Positions 9,143 to 16,890 of a stretch of DNA of 40,256 nucleotides are shown here, piece by piece. The translations under genes were made by a program, and so were the position numbers. The stretch is from Gammaproteobacteria bacterium (GTDB lineage Bacteria; Pseudomonadota; Gammaproteobacteria; Steroidobacterales; Steroidobacteraceae): NCBI GenBank assembly GCA_025358295.1, contig JANYJY010000025.1:1-40256 (forward strand), written 5' to 3'. The notes beneath the pieces were generated by a model. It was not told the origin of the DNA. It saw only the letters and a program-made list of their open reading frames with translations, and searched no databases. The number at the start of each line of letters is the position of its first letter. Position 1 is the stretch's first letter.

Positions 9143-9813
9143 GACGGCTCCAGATAGGGTTCCCACGCATCCACCGAGATGGTGGAGTGTGGGTGCGGTG
9201 TGGCCGGCCCCCAGAGTTCGTCCCCTGTGAAGGCCACGGTGTACAGCCACTGCGGCTGTTCTCCCAAGCCCTGCGCGTTCGAGTCTGCAAAGACATGGGC
9301 ACCATGCACTCGTTCGATGACGCCGCGCTTGTCGCGCGCATAGCCGGGGAGGCGAGTGTGATGTTGCGGCGTGGCGGCACCCGCCGGTGGCCCCGTGCGT
9401 ACCCATTGTCCGAGCGTGAAGCGCGCCGGCTGCGTTGCTCTTCGCGCCGTCGGCGCGCCCCGCGCCAGCGCGGCCGCGACCTGGTCGGCGCGTAGCATCG
9501 CTGGGATTCCCGCGGCGGCATGCAATGAACGCCCGCTTTTTATTTCATCGGGCTGCACGACGCCGAATCGCAGCAGGAGTTTCTCCAGGCCAGCCAGCCA
9601 GATCTGGTAGTAGCTGAGTACTCGATAGTCGGCGAGGGTTTCGCGCGCGGCGCGGCTGATGTCGATATTCCACAGGCCGCAAGCGCCCATGGCGAGAGTA
9701 AGCGCCAGCACGCGCGGCTCCCACGCGGCATGAAACAATTCCCCCTCCGGTTCGGGTCGAACGGCACCATGCCCCTCCTGCCCGCCGAGATCAGCGTGCG
9801 ACTGGTAATTCAT
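9139..9813 (-). CDS. nthB: Nitrile hydratase subunit beta
   Basis: Beta subunit of nitrile hydratase, which hydrates nitriles to amides together with the alpha subunit. Family features include an N-terminal [11 protein letters not shown]-like segment, [41 protein letters not shown], and a C-terminal SH3-like domain with [35 protein letters not shown] and [13 protein letters not shown]. The 224 residues are normal. ATG 9813 overlaps the alpha-subunit stop by four bases (ATGA), so translation is probably coupled. The active-site metal cluster lies in the alpha subunit. Confidence 0.95.
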   Translation of the reverse strand: MNYQSHADLGGQEGHGAVRPEPEGELFHAAWEPRVLALTLAMGACGLWNIDISRAARETLADYRVLSYYQIWLAGLEKLLLRFGVVQPDEIKSGRSLHAAAGIPAMLRADQVAAALARGAPTARRATQPARFTLGQWVRTGPPAGAATPQHHTRLPGYARDKRGVIERVHGAHVFADSNAQGLGEQPQWLYTVAFTGDELWGPATPHPHSTISVDAWEPYLEPS

Positions 9814-10427
9814 GGCGCGCGCGCCAATCCGGTCCCGATCATCGAATCGCGTGTCACCAGGTCCGCGAGTTCCGTTTCGGTCAGATGCTCGGTCGCTGCA
9901 GGCCGCTGCGGCAGCACCAGATAGCGTACTTCAGCAGTGGAGTCCCACACCCGGATACGCACGGCCTCGGGCAGGGTAACGCCGAAATCCTTGAGCACTC
10001 CGCGCGGATCCTTGACCACTCGAGCGCGATACGGAGCGCTCTTGTACCAAGTGGGCGGTAGTCCGAGCACCGGCCAGGGGTAGCAGCTGCACAGGGTGCA
10101 GACCACCATGTTGTGCAGTTCCGCGGTGTTCTCGACCGCCACCATGTGCTCACCCTGTCTGCCTTGGAAACCCAGCGAAGCGATCGCCGCAGTGGCGTCA
10201 TCAAGAAGCCGGCGCCGAAATTCGGCATCGCACCATGCCCGCGCCACCACCCGCGCGCCATTGCGTGGCCCGATCTTGGTCTGGTAGGTCTCGATCAACA
10301 CATCGAGCGCGGCCGGATCGACATAGCCCTTTTGGGTCAGTACGGTCTCCAATGCGCGCACTCTCAACTCCAGCTCACTTAGGCTGCTGTGCTCGTGATC
10401 TTCGTGATCGTGGGCATGTCCGGACAT
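9810..10427 (-). CDS. nthA: Nitrile hydratase subunit alpha, cobalt type
   Basis: Catalytic alpha subunit. The metal-claw motif is [10 protein letters not shown] with Cys110, Cys113 and Cys115. Thr between the first two cysteines is the pattern of cobalt enzymes; iron enzymes have Ser. In characterised enzymes two of these cysteines are oxidised after translation. The N-terminus [13 protein letters not shown] has five His and several Asp/Glu residues in 14, which could hold metal before insertion (inference). The 205 residues match the family. It is first in the order alpha-beta-accessory. No amidase, nitrilase or aldoxime dehydratase gene is adjacent. Confidence 0.95.
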   Translation of the reverse strand: MSGHAHDHEDHEHSSLSELELRVRALETVLTQKGYVDPAALDVLIETYQTKIGPRNGARVVARAWCDAEFRRRLLDDATAAIASLGFQGRQGEHMVAVENTAELHNMVVCTLCSCYPWPVLGLPPTWYKSAPYRARVVKDPRGVLKDFGVTLPEAVRIRVWDSTAEVRYLVLPQRPAATEHLTETELADLVTRDSMIGTGLARAP

Positions 10428-10472
10428 ATGCCCATGCTAAGTCAGGCCGGTGAACTGAGCTACTATTGTCTG

Positions 10473-10985
10473 ATGATCGACAACGCCTCCCGCCACGAAA
10501 TGCCGCAGATTCTCTCGATCTACAACGAAGTCATACGTAACTCGACCGCCGTCTATTCGGAGGAGGAGTTCACGCCGGCTCGCGGTGAAACATGGTTCGA
10601 TGCCAAGACGGAGTACGGCTTTCCGCTGCTCGTGGCCCGGGACGAATCGGGCATTACTGGGTTCGGCACCTTCGGCGAGTTCCGCGCATGGCCTTGCTAT
10701 CGTCATAGCGTCGAACATAGCGTACATGTGCGCGCGGACCGGCGCGGCCAGGGAATCGGGCGAGCACTGGTGGTCGAACTCCTGGCCCGCGCCGCCGCCA
10801 TGGGCAAGCACGTGGTGATTGCCGGCATCGACGCGGACAATGCGGTTTCGATCGGCTTACACGGCAGCCTGGGATTCACCAGCGTCGGCCATTTTCACGA
10901 AGTGGGCTTCAAGTTCGGCCGCTGGCTCGACCTGGTGTTCATGCAATGTATCCTGAAACCGACAGTTGACTCGTTTGTGAAGTAA
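10473..10985 (+). CDS. GNAT N-acetyltransferase, phosphinothricin acetyltransferase-like
   Basis: The protein belongs to the Pat/Bar/YncA group, which acetylates the amino group of small amino acids or analogues such as phosphinothricin or methionine sulfoximine. Visible parts are the N-terminal IYNEVIRNSTAVYSEEEFT, the acetyl-CoA loop VRADRRGQGIGRALV and a C-terminal SIGLHGSLGFTSVGHFHEVGFKFGRWLDLVFMQ, which is strongly family-like. ATG 10473 gives 170 residues; upstream in-frame ATGs add sequence overlapping nthA and unlike the family. No ribosome binding site is seen before the ATG. The gene is divergent from nthA with only 45 bases between them. Confidence 0.85.
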   Translation: MIDNASRHEMPQILSIYNEVIRNSTAVYSEEEFTPARGETWFDAKTEYGFPLLVARDESGITGFGTFGEFRAWPCYRHSVEHSVHVRADRRGQGIGRALVVELLARAAAMGKHVVIAGIDADNAVSIGLHGSLGFTSVGHFHEVGFKFGRWLDLVFMQCILKPTVDSFVK

Positions 10986-11092
10986 CGCAAAGTGGCGCAT
11001 TGACGCAGGCAAAACCGGCATTTCTGCGCAGATCGAACATTTGAATGCGAAGCTAAGCCTTGTTGGTAGCGCAGTCTTGATATTATGGATAG

Positions 11093-12082
11093 GTGGTAAG
11101 AGCAACTCAGACTGAAATAGAAGAGGCCGTCGAAGCCCTGCGTGCCGGCGATTTGGTGGTGTTCCCGACCGAGACCGTCTATGGACTCGGGGCGAACGCC
11201 TCCAATCCAGCCGCCGTACGCAAGATTTTCGAGGTCAAAGGACGCCCCCCCGACCATCCGGTCATCGTGCACTTGGACGATCCGCGATACTTGCATCGCT
11301 GGGTTTCCTCGGTGCCCGCCGTGGCCGAGCAATTGGCTGCTCATTTCTGGCCAGGACCTCTGACGCTAATATTGCCCAAGGCGGAGAACGTCAACGACAT
11401 CGTTACCGGCGGCCAGGACAGCATCGGTATCCGGGTGCCTTCGCATCCCATGGCGCAGCAGTTGCTGAACGCCTTCGGCGGCGGTATTGCGGCACCCTCC
11501 GCCAATCGCTATGGGCGGCTCAGTCCGACCAAGCCAGAACATGTGCGTGACGAACTGGGCGATGCGGTGAATGTCATCCTCGACGGCGGGGATTCGCCCA
11601 TTGGCCTTGAATCGACCATCGTCTCCTGTCTGGACAATGAAGCGCGCCTGCTCCGGCCCGGATTCATCACTCGGACTCAGCTCGAACAGGTGGTCGGACG
11701 TATGGCGGTCGGTGGCGCCATACCGCGCGCCCCGGGCGATCGTGCACTGCACTACGCGCCGTCCACGCCGCTTGAGATCGTGGGTTCGGACGATCTGGAG
11801 GTCCGAGCCGGTGAGGTGACCGCTCGTGAGGAAAAGGTGGCGGTGTTGGCCATGCGCCCGCCCTTGCAGACCCAACGGCACATGACGTGGATCAATGCCG
11901 GCAAGAGACCGGATATTTACGCACACAACCTTTATAACCACCTGCGGACGCTGGATCGCGCGGGCTGTGTCAGGATTTTTGTCCAGGGACTGCCCCAGGA
12001 TGAACGCTGGGCGGCGATTCTCGATCGTCTGCAGCGTGCCAGCGGCATGGGCGACGATTCCCTTGAATTGAGCGTGAGTTAG
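11093..12082 (+). CDS. tsaC: L-threonylcarbamoyladenylate synthase, long Sua5 form
   Basis: It makes threonylcarbamoyl-AMP from threonine, bicarbonate and ATP, the first step of t6A37 modification of ANN-decoding tRNAs. The YrdC domain covers residues 1 to about 200, with VVFPTETVYGLGANA, KIFEVKGRPPDHP, HFWPGPLTLIL, IRVPSHP and PSANRYGRLSPT. A Sua5-type C-terminal domain follows (to residue 329), with HYAPSTPLEI. The start is GTG 11093. No clear ribosome binding site is visible, and a TATTAT box at 11081-11086 would put transcription start at the start codon. The stop overlaps the next GTG by one base. Confidence 0.93.
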   Translation: MVRATQTEIEEAVEALRAGDLVVFPTETVYGLGANASNPAAVRKIFEVKGRPPDHPVIVHLDDPRYLHRWVSSVPAVAEQLAAHFWPGPLTLILPKAENVNDIVTGGQDSIGIRVPSHPMAQQLLNAFGGGIAAPSANRYGRLSPTKPEHVRDELGDAVNVILDGGDSPIGLESTIVSCLDNEARLLRPGFITRTQLEQVVGRMAVGGAIPRAPGDRALHYAPSTPLEIVGSDDLEVRAGEVTAREEKVAVLAMRPPLQTQRHMTWINAGKRPDIYAHNLYNHLRTLDRAGCVRIFVQGLPQDERWAAILDRLQRASGMGDDSLELSVS

Positions 12083-13290
12083 TGCCCAAGATCGCGTTGA
12101 AATCGCTGGCCGCTGCCGGCGAAACATTGGAGCTGGCTGCGTCTCAGGATCCCTTTGCGCCGGAGTCCATCAAACACTTGGTGAACCGTTACGGCTCACC
12201 GCTGTTCATCATCGATGCCGAGCGAGTACGACAGCAATATCGGCGGCTGTCGGCGGCGCTGCCCGGAGTCGACCTTCACTATGCATTGAAGCCGCTGCCG
12301 CATGCGTCAGTCATCAAGACATTGAACGACGAAGGCGCGTTCTTCGACTTGGCCACCAACGGTGAAGTGGAGCTGGTGCGGCGATTGAACATCGCACCGC
12401 AGCGCTGCATACATACCCATCCCATTAAGCGCGACAGTGATATCCGCACGGCGCTGGCCTACGGCGTCAATCGATTTGTCGTCGATAATCCCGATGAGCT
12501 TCGCAAGTTCGTCAAATACCGCAATCGCTGCACGCTGCTGATCCGGGTGTCCTTTCGCAGTCCCAATGCACGGGTAGACCTGTCGCGCAAGTTCGGCTGT
12601 GAGCCGGACGGTGTGCCCGATCTTCTGCAACTAGCGGCCGAGTTACGCATCAAAATCGACGGATTGTCCTTTCACGTCGGATCTCAAGCGGCAGACCCCA
12701 AGATGTTCGTCGCCGCCATTGCACGCTGCAGCGAGATCATGCGGGCGGCGCCAGAATCAGGACACAGCATCGGCATCCTGGATATCGGCGGCGGCTTTCC
12801 CGTCGACTATCTGCAGACGTGTATGCCCATCGAGGAATTCTGCGAGCCGATTGTCCGGGCGCTGAAAGAGCTCCCGACGAGCGTGCGGGTGATCGCGGAG
12901 CCGGGCCGATATATTTCTGCGCCTGCCGCAATTACCGCGGCCTCGGTCATGGGGCGCGCGCTGCGGGACGGATGCTGGTGGTACTACCTCGATGATGGTC
13001 TGTATGGCAGCTACAGCGGTCAGATTTACGATCACGCAGCCTATCCGGTGGAAGCGCTGGTGGACGCGGGGAAAACCTACCCGTCGGTGCTCGCCGGCCC
13101 CACGTGCGACAGCATCGATGTCATCAAAGAACACCTCGAATTGCCCAAACTGGACATGGGCGATCTCATCGTTGGCCGTGCCATGGGTGCTTACACCTGG
13201 GCGTCCGCCTGCGAATTCAATTTCTTCCCACGTGCCACCGTGCTGGTTCTGGACGGCGGGCGCCTGCTCACCGACGGGAGTCCGGAATGA
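12082..13290 (+). CDS. Group IV PLP decarboxylase, ornithine decarboxylase-like
   Basis: A fold-type III PLP decarboxylase of the eukaryotic ornithine decarboxylase type. Lys70 (HYALKPLPHASV) binds PLP, His198 (HVGSQ) stacks on the ring, GGG 236-238 and Glu273 (EPGRY) bind the phosphate, and Cys342-Asp343 (GPTCDSID) is the ornithine/lysine decarboxylase signature. Putrescine formation is likely; lysine or diaminopimelate as substrate cannot be excluded, although diaminopimelate enzymes normally lack this exact GPTCDS motif. The start is GTG at 12082, inside the tsaC stop. Its stop overlaps the next ATG (ATGA), so the three genes form one unit. Confidence 0.85.
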   Translation: MPKIALKSLAAAGETLELAASQDPFAPESIKHLVNRYGSPLFIIDAERVRQQYRRLSAALPGVDLHYALKPLPHASVIKTLNDEGAFFDLATNGEVELVRRLNIAPQRCIHTHPIKRDSDIRTALAYGVNRFVVDNPDELRKFVKYRNRCTLLIRVSFRSPNARVDLSRKFGCEPDGVPDLLQLAAELRIKIDGLSFHVGSQAADPKMFVAAIARCSEIMRAAPESGHSIGILDIGGGFPVDYLQTCMPIEEFCEPIVRALKELPTSVRVIAEPGRYISAPAAITAASVMGRALRDGCWWYYLDDGLYGSYSGQIYDHAAYPVEALVDAGKTYPSVLAGPTCDSIDVIKEHLELPKLDMGDLIVGRAMGAYTWASACEFNFFPRATVLVLDGGRLLTDGSPE

Positions 13291-13856
13291 CTTGGAGCCG
13301 GCGCAGAGTACTGAAGGCGGGAAGTGTTTTCGCCGGGGTGTCGGCGGCGAGCCTGCTGTTGGGAACCGCGCGCAGTCAGGAGCCTCTCAGGGCCACCGGC
13401 GCGAGCGCGCCGATGCGAATTGCGCTGTTCAATTTACACACCGACGAGCATCTTGACATTGAGTACGCCCGCGACGGCGCGTATCTGCCCACCGCGCTGT
13501 CGGCCATCGAAGTGCTGCTGAGGGATTTTCGCACCGGCGAGCGTCATGCCATTGACCCAACTCTCATGGACCACCTTGTGAATGTTGCGCACGCAGTAGG
13601 CGCCGACCCTCAGTTCAGCGTGATCTCCGGCTATCGGTCACCGCTGACCAATGCGCGCCTGCATGAGCGTAGCTCTGGGGTCGCCTCTCACAGCCTGCAC
13701 ATGGAGGGGCGCGCCATCGATGTTCGATTGAGCGGCGTCGATTGCGCCAGTCTGGCCTCGCGTGCATTGGACTTGAGGTGCGGCGGCGTCGGTTACTACC
13801 GAGCGTCTAATTTCGTGCATTTGGATACAGGTGCGTGCCGGACTTGGAAAGGCTAG
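13287..13856 (+). CDS. mepK: YcbK/MepK-like murein endopeptidase (M15 fold)
   Basis: A 189-residue exported zinc peptidase. The N-terminus SRRRVLKAGSVFAG looks like a Tat signal followed by a hydrophobic stretch to about residue 30. The metal motif is S136-x-H138-x2-G-x-A-x-D145 (SLHMEGRAID), with H178-x-D180 (VHLDTG) completing the site. E. coli MepK of this family cleaves 3-3 crosslinks in peptidoglycan. The convergent gene downstream encodes an L,D-transpeptidase, which makes such crosslinks, supporting the assignment. ATG 13287 overlaps the decarboxylase stop by four bases. Confidence 0.85.
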   Translation: MTWSRRRVLKAGSVFAGVSAASLLLGTARSQEPLRATGASAPMRIALFNLHTDEHLDIEYARDGAYLPTALSAIEVLLRDFRTGERHAIDPTLMDHLVNVAHAVGADPQFSVISGYRSPLTNARLHERSSGVASHSLHMEGRAIDVRLSGVDCASLASRALDLRCGGVGYYRASNFVHLDTGACRTWKG

Positions 13857-13912
13857 CCACGGAGCGTTTCCGCGTTCAGTGACACCGCGCGCGCATCGTA
13901 ACGCTAATTAAT

Positions 13913-14175
13913 AGCGCGCGTGCAGGGGGAGTCGCCTACTCACCGTCCCTCGTTGCCCATCTTCTCAAACATTTCGGTGAGCGAATTCGAGGCCTCAAGG
14001 ATTTCTCAGGCGACATTGCTTACGCACGAGAAATCGCGGCTATCTCACCGACTTTCGATGTGTTCCCGTCGAACGCACACCTGACGGGACAGAGGCAATC
14101 GTCAGTCGCTCATCCGCCGCGACAGCGAGCAGCGCTTCCGTACCGAGAGTTTCCGGGCTGGTGGCAGGCTGCTAA
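13913..14175 (+). pseudogene. Decayed dihydrodipicolinate synthase-family fragment
   Basis: In the frame through 13931 the translation reads GVAYSPSLVAHLLKHFGERI, then RGLKDFSGDIAYAREIAAIS and FDVFPSNAHLTG. This matches the middle of the DapA/N-acetylneuraminate lyase family: the GRTGV-xxSP segment, the catalytic-lysine motif G-x-KD-S-SGD, and the following substrate loop. No start or N-terminal barrel strands exist; an in-frame TGA lies at 13880-13882. After about 14089 the similarity appears to move to another frame and ends at TAA 14173. It is a dead remnant of roughly 80 codons, between mepK and the convergent transpeptidase gene. Confidence 0.55.
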
Positions 14176-14210
14176 GTCCAAAGAGCGTGATTGCGACGAT
14201 CGCCTCGCTC

Positions 14211-15911
14211 CTAATCCCGCGCGTGTTTCGCCTCCAGCGCCTTTTGCAGCCTCTCGTCGTGGCGATAGATGTCGTCAAAGAAGAGAATATTGCCCTTCTC
14301 TGTGGCTATGGCGGTGCCATAGAGCATAAAGACGCGGATGCGGTTCTTCAGAGTCACGGTCTGCGTTTTGTTGCCGTTCATCGCGGCTTGAATCTTCTCG
14401 CGGGTCCATTCGGGGGCGTCGCGCAGCACGTATTGCGCCAATCCGATGGGATCGCTGACCCTGACGCAGCCGTGGCTGAACGCGCGGCTGTTCTCCGCAA
14501 ACAGTGCCTGGGCCGGCGTTGAGTGGAGGTACACGTTGTAGGGGTTGGGCATCATGAATTTCACCAGCCCGAGTGAATTGTCGGGCCCCGGCCGCTGGCG
14601 AAGCCGCAGTGTGCCCTTGGCGACGAGTTCAACGTTCGCAACGGTATTCGGCATGACGACGCCGGCGTCGCCGTTGCCTTTCACGATTTCCATGTTTCGC
14701 CGCTCGATATCGGCGGGATTGTTACGCGCTGTCGGTACGATTTCTTTCAGCGCGATGCTGTACGGAACTTCCCAATAGGGCCGAAAAACCAGGTAGCTCA
14801 TGTCGGCGGCAAATACCGGTGTCTGGGTCGAGTCGAAGGTCTTGCCGACTATCACATCCATCTGGCGGATCTGCGACTCTGAATCGACGGTCGACTCGAA
14901 CGCAAACAGGCGAAATTGGGGGATGTTGACCATGATGGGTGCGGTGACGAGCTCCGACGGCAGCCAACGCCAGCGCTCCATGGTGAGTTCAATTTGCTGA
15001 ACTCGCTGACTCAAGGGCCGCGTGAGCTGGGTGAAAGTGACTGCGCCCAACACTCCGTCGGCCTTTTCACCATGCCGGCTTTGAAAGTGCTTCAGCGCAT
15101 CGGCCAGGTCAGGTGACAGGGATTGCGGCGGCGGCGCAGCGGGCGGCGGTGCTGCAGCGTCGCCCAGTTCCACGAGTAGCCGTTGCAGCTGCGGTGCCCC
15201 CGAATACTCATCGCCGGGTTTGAGCGATTTCGCGGGCAGCGCCGGCAAGTCGGTGAGGCCGTCTTCACTCGCCAGTGTCCGATACCGGGACAAGTGCTTT
15301 TTTAGCAGCGCGAAATGCGTGAACTGCGGTTCCAACGCATCGACGGCTACAGTGACGTCGACCGCGCTCGACAGATGCGCAAGCGTGGTGGGTATATCCA
15401 GTTTTATCCGCCCGACGCTGATGTCGTGTCCCATGGACGCGGGATCGATCCGGCCCAAATGCACATCCGACAGGAATCGCATTCCGGCAAGCGACAGGCC
15501 GGCATCGAACAGCGCCCACTGTTCAATGCCTGAATGCGGCGAGTCGATCAAGTCAACCAAGAGGTAGGCCAAGCTATTTCCAGGATAGTCCTCAGGATCC
15601 AAGCCGCGTTCGCCGGCCAGGCGAAGTTGTTGCAGCAAGGCGATGGCCGCCGTCGTGGGCTTGGCGCCGTCGCTCCAAAAAAGCCGATAGCTATTGGCCG
15701 CGTATAGTTTCGCAATCTGGTCGCGCTCGCTCGAGGCCGACGACCAGTCCACGTAGGCTGGATTGCCTTCTTCGATAATTTGTTTCAACGCGTCTTCGGC
15801 CGGTGACACGGCTGTCGGCGGCGTTTGCGCTTGCGCCATCGAGGCAATTAAACAGACAATCGCTGCCACCGATGCCGAGCAGATGCGCATTGTCGCGCCA
15901 GATGGTCGCAT
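14211..15911 (-). CDS. ldtD: L,D-transpeptidase, YcbB/LdtD type
   Basis: It forms 3-3 crosslinks between diaminopimelate residues in peptidoglycan. A signal peptide covers about residues 1-28 (cleavage near AQAQ). An N-terminal YcbB-type domain follows, then a Pro/Ala linker (252-266), a peptidoglycan-binding repeat at about 268-300 (LKHFQSRHGEKADGVLGAVT) and the YkuD catalytic domain. The active site is Cys482 in FSHGCVRVSDP, with His463 (YLHSTP) upstream. The 566 residues fit YcbB. GGAG seven bases before ATG 15911 supports this start; ATG 15890 would shorten the signal peptide. It converges on mepK; the two genes are also neighbours in E. coli. Confidence 0.92.
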   Translation of the reverse strand: MRPSGATMRICSASVAAIVCLIASMAQAQTPPTAVSPAEDALKQIIEEGNPAYVDWSSASSERDQIAKLYAANSYRLFWSDGAKPTTAAIALLQQLRLAGERGLDPEDYPGNSLAYLLVDLIDSPHSGIEQWALFDAGLSLAGMRFLSDVHLGRIDPASMGHDISVGRIKLDIPTTLAHLSSAVDVTVAVDALEPQFTHFALLKKHLSRYRTLASEDGLTDLPALPAKSLKPGDEYSGAPQLQRLLVELGDAAAPPPAAPPPQSLSPDLADALKHFQSRHGEKADGVLGAVTFTQLTRPLSQRVQQIELTMERWRWLPSELVTAPIMVNIPQFRLFAFESTVDSESQIRQMDVIVGKTFDSTQTPVFAADMSYLVFRPYWEVPYSIALKEIVPTARNNPADIERRNMEIVKGNGDAGVVMPNTVANVELVAKGTLRLRQRPGPDNSLGLVKFMMPNPYNVYLHSTPAQALFAENSRAFSHGCVRVSDPIGLAQYVLRDAPEWTREKIQAAMNGNKTQTVTLKNRIRVFMLYGTAIATEKGNILFFDDIYRHDERLQKALEAKHARD

Positions 15912-15943
15912 CGGGATTCTCCGGTTCCGTTAAGGTTGAATAG

Positions 15944-16417
15944 ATGTCGACACAAAACATATTAGCAATACTCGCTCTGGCAGGTGCTCTCACTGCGTGC
16001 TCGGCAAAAGCACCGGCCGGCGCCCCGGCGACACTCGCCGGCGCGGAATCTTCGCAGCCCGGGTCAACGTCCGCTGCGACGCCTGCAACCGCGCCTGGCG
16101 CCGCGCTGGGTGAGCGCATTTACAACGGCAATTGCCTGGCCTGCCATCAACAAAGCGGCGTTGGGATACCCGGCGTCTATCCGAGTTTGTCCGCATCACC
16201 CGTGGTGCTGGGCGATCCTGCAGAGTTGGCTCTATGGGTGATCAAGGGAATAAGACCTCGTTCCATGCCGGCGGGCCGATACAGCACGCAAATGTTGCAG
16301 TTCGGCTGGATGAAACCTGTCGATGCGGCGGCCCTGTTCTCTTATCTGCGTTCTAACTTTGGTAATTCCGCTGCGCCGGTTGATGCCGACACCGTGGCCA
16401 AGGCCTTGGGTCAATGA
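15944..16417 (+). CDS. Membrane-anchored c-type cytochrome (lipoprotein)
   Basis: A class I cytochrome c of 157 residues. The signal peptide ends in a lipobox (ALTAC, Cys19), so the mature protein is probably tethered to a membrane in the periplasm. An Ala/Pro/Ser linker (20-55) follows. The haem site is C64-L-A-C-H68, and Met108 (RSMPAG) is the likely sixth ligand. It is probably a small electron shuttle; the partner is not identifiable. ATG 15944 is divergent from ldtD by 32 bases. Its stop overlaps the following HIT gene by four bases. Confidence 0.88.
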   Translation: MSTQNILAILALAGALTACSAKAPAGAPATLAGAESSQPGSTSAATPATAPGAALGERIYNGNCLACHQQSGVGIPGVYPSLSASPVVLGDPAELALWVIKGIRPRSMPAGRYSTQMLQFGWMKPVDAAALFSYLRSNFGNSAAPVDADTVAKALGQ

Positions 16418-16866
16418 CGCCGCTGACCGCCATCCATGCCATGGTCGAGCGGTGCCGTACCGGCGAGTATCCGGCGGCCGTCGCAAGACTGGGTTCGGGC
16501 TGGGTGGTCATGGGCGAGCGCCAAGTATTGACGGGGTACTGCCTGCTGCTGCCCGATCCGGTCGTACCGCACTTGAATGGGCTGCCGCCTGAGCTGCGGG
16601 TTCAGTTCTTGTCGGATATGGCGCTGGTAGGCGATGCGCTGTTGGACGTCACGCTGGCTCTGCGCATCAACTATGCTATTTACGGCAACGTCGAGCCCGC
16701 CTTGCACGCGCATATTTTTCCGCGTCATTCCGCGGAGCCCGAGGCGATCCGTACCGCGCAACCCTGGGCGCTCGACTGGAATGCAGCACCCATCTTCTCG
16801 AGCGCCTTGCACGGCGAACTGAAGCGCCGCGTGGCGGCACGGCTTGCCGCTGTTCAAGCCGTCTAA
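16414..16866 (+). CDS. HIT-like nucleotide-binding protein
   Basis: A 150-residue histidine-triad-fold protein, related to diadenosine polyphosphate hydrolases or nucleotidyl-amide hydrolases. The core is GYCLLLPDPVVPHLNGLPPE, then NYAIYGNVEPALHAHIFPR. The nucleophilic middle histidine (His98) and the third (His100) are kept, but the first triad histidine is Ala96. Activity on a nucleotide substrate is therefore likely but not certain. ATG 16414 overlaps the cytochrome stop (ATGA), so the two are translated together; no functional link is known to me. Confidence 0.8.
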   Translation: MTPLTAIHAMVERCRTGEYPAAVARLGSGWVVMGERQVLTGYCLLLPDPVVPHLNGLPPELRVQFLSDMALVGDALLDVTLALRINYAIYGNVEPALHAHIFPRHSAEPEAIRTAQPWALDWNAAPIFSSALHGELKRRVAARLAAVQAV

Positions 16867-16890
16867 CCGTCGGCGGTGCGGTCGGCTATG

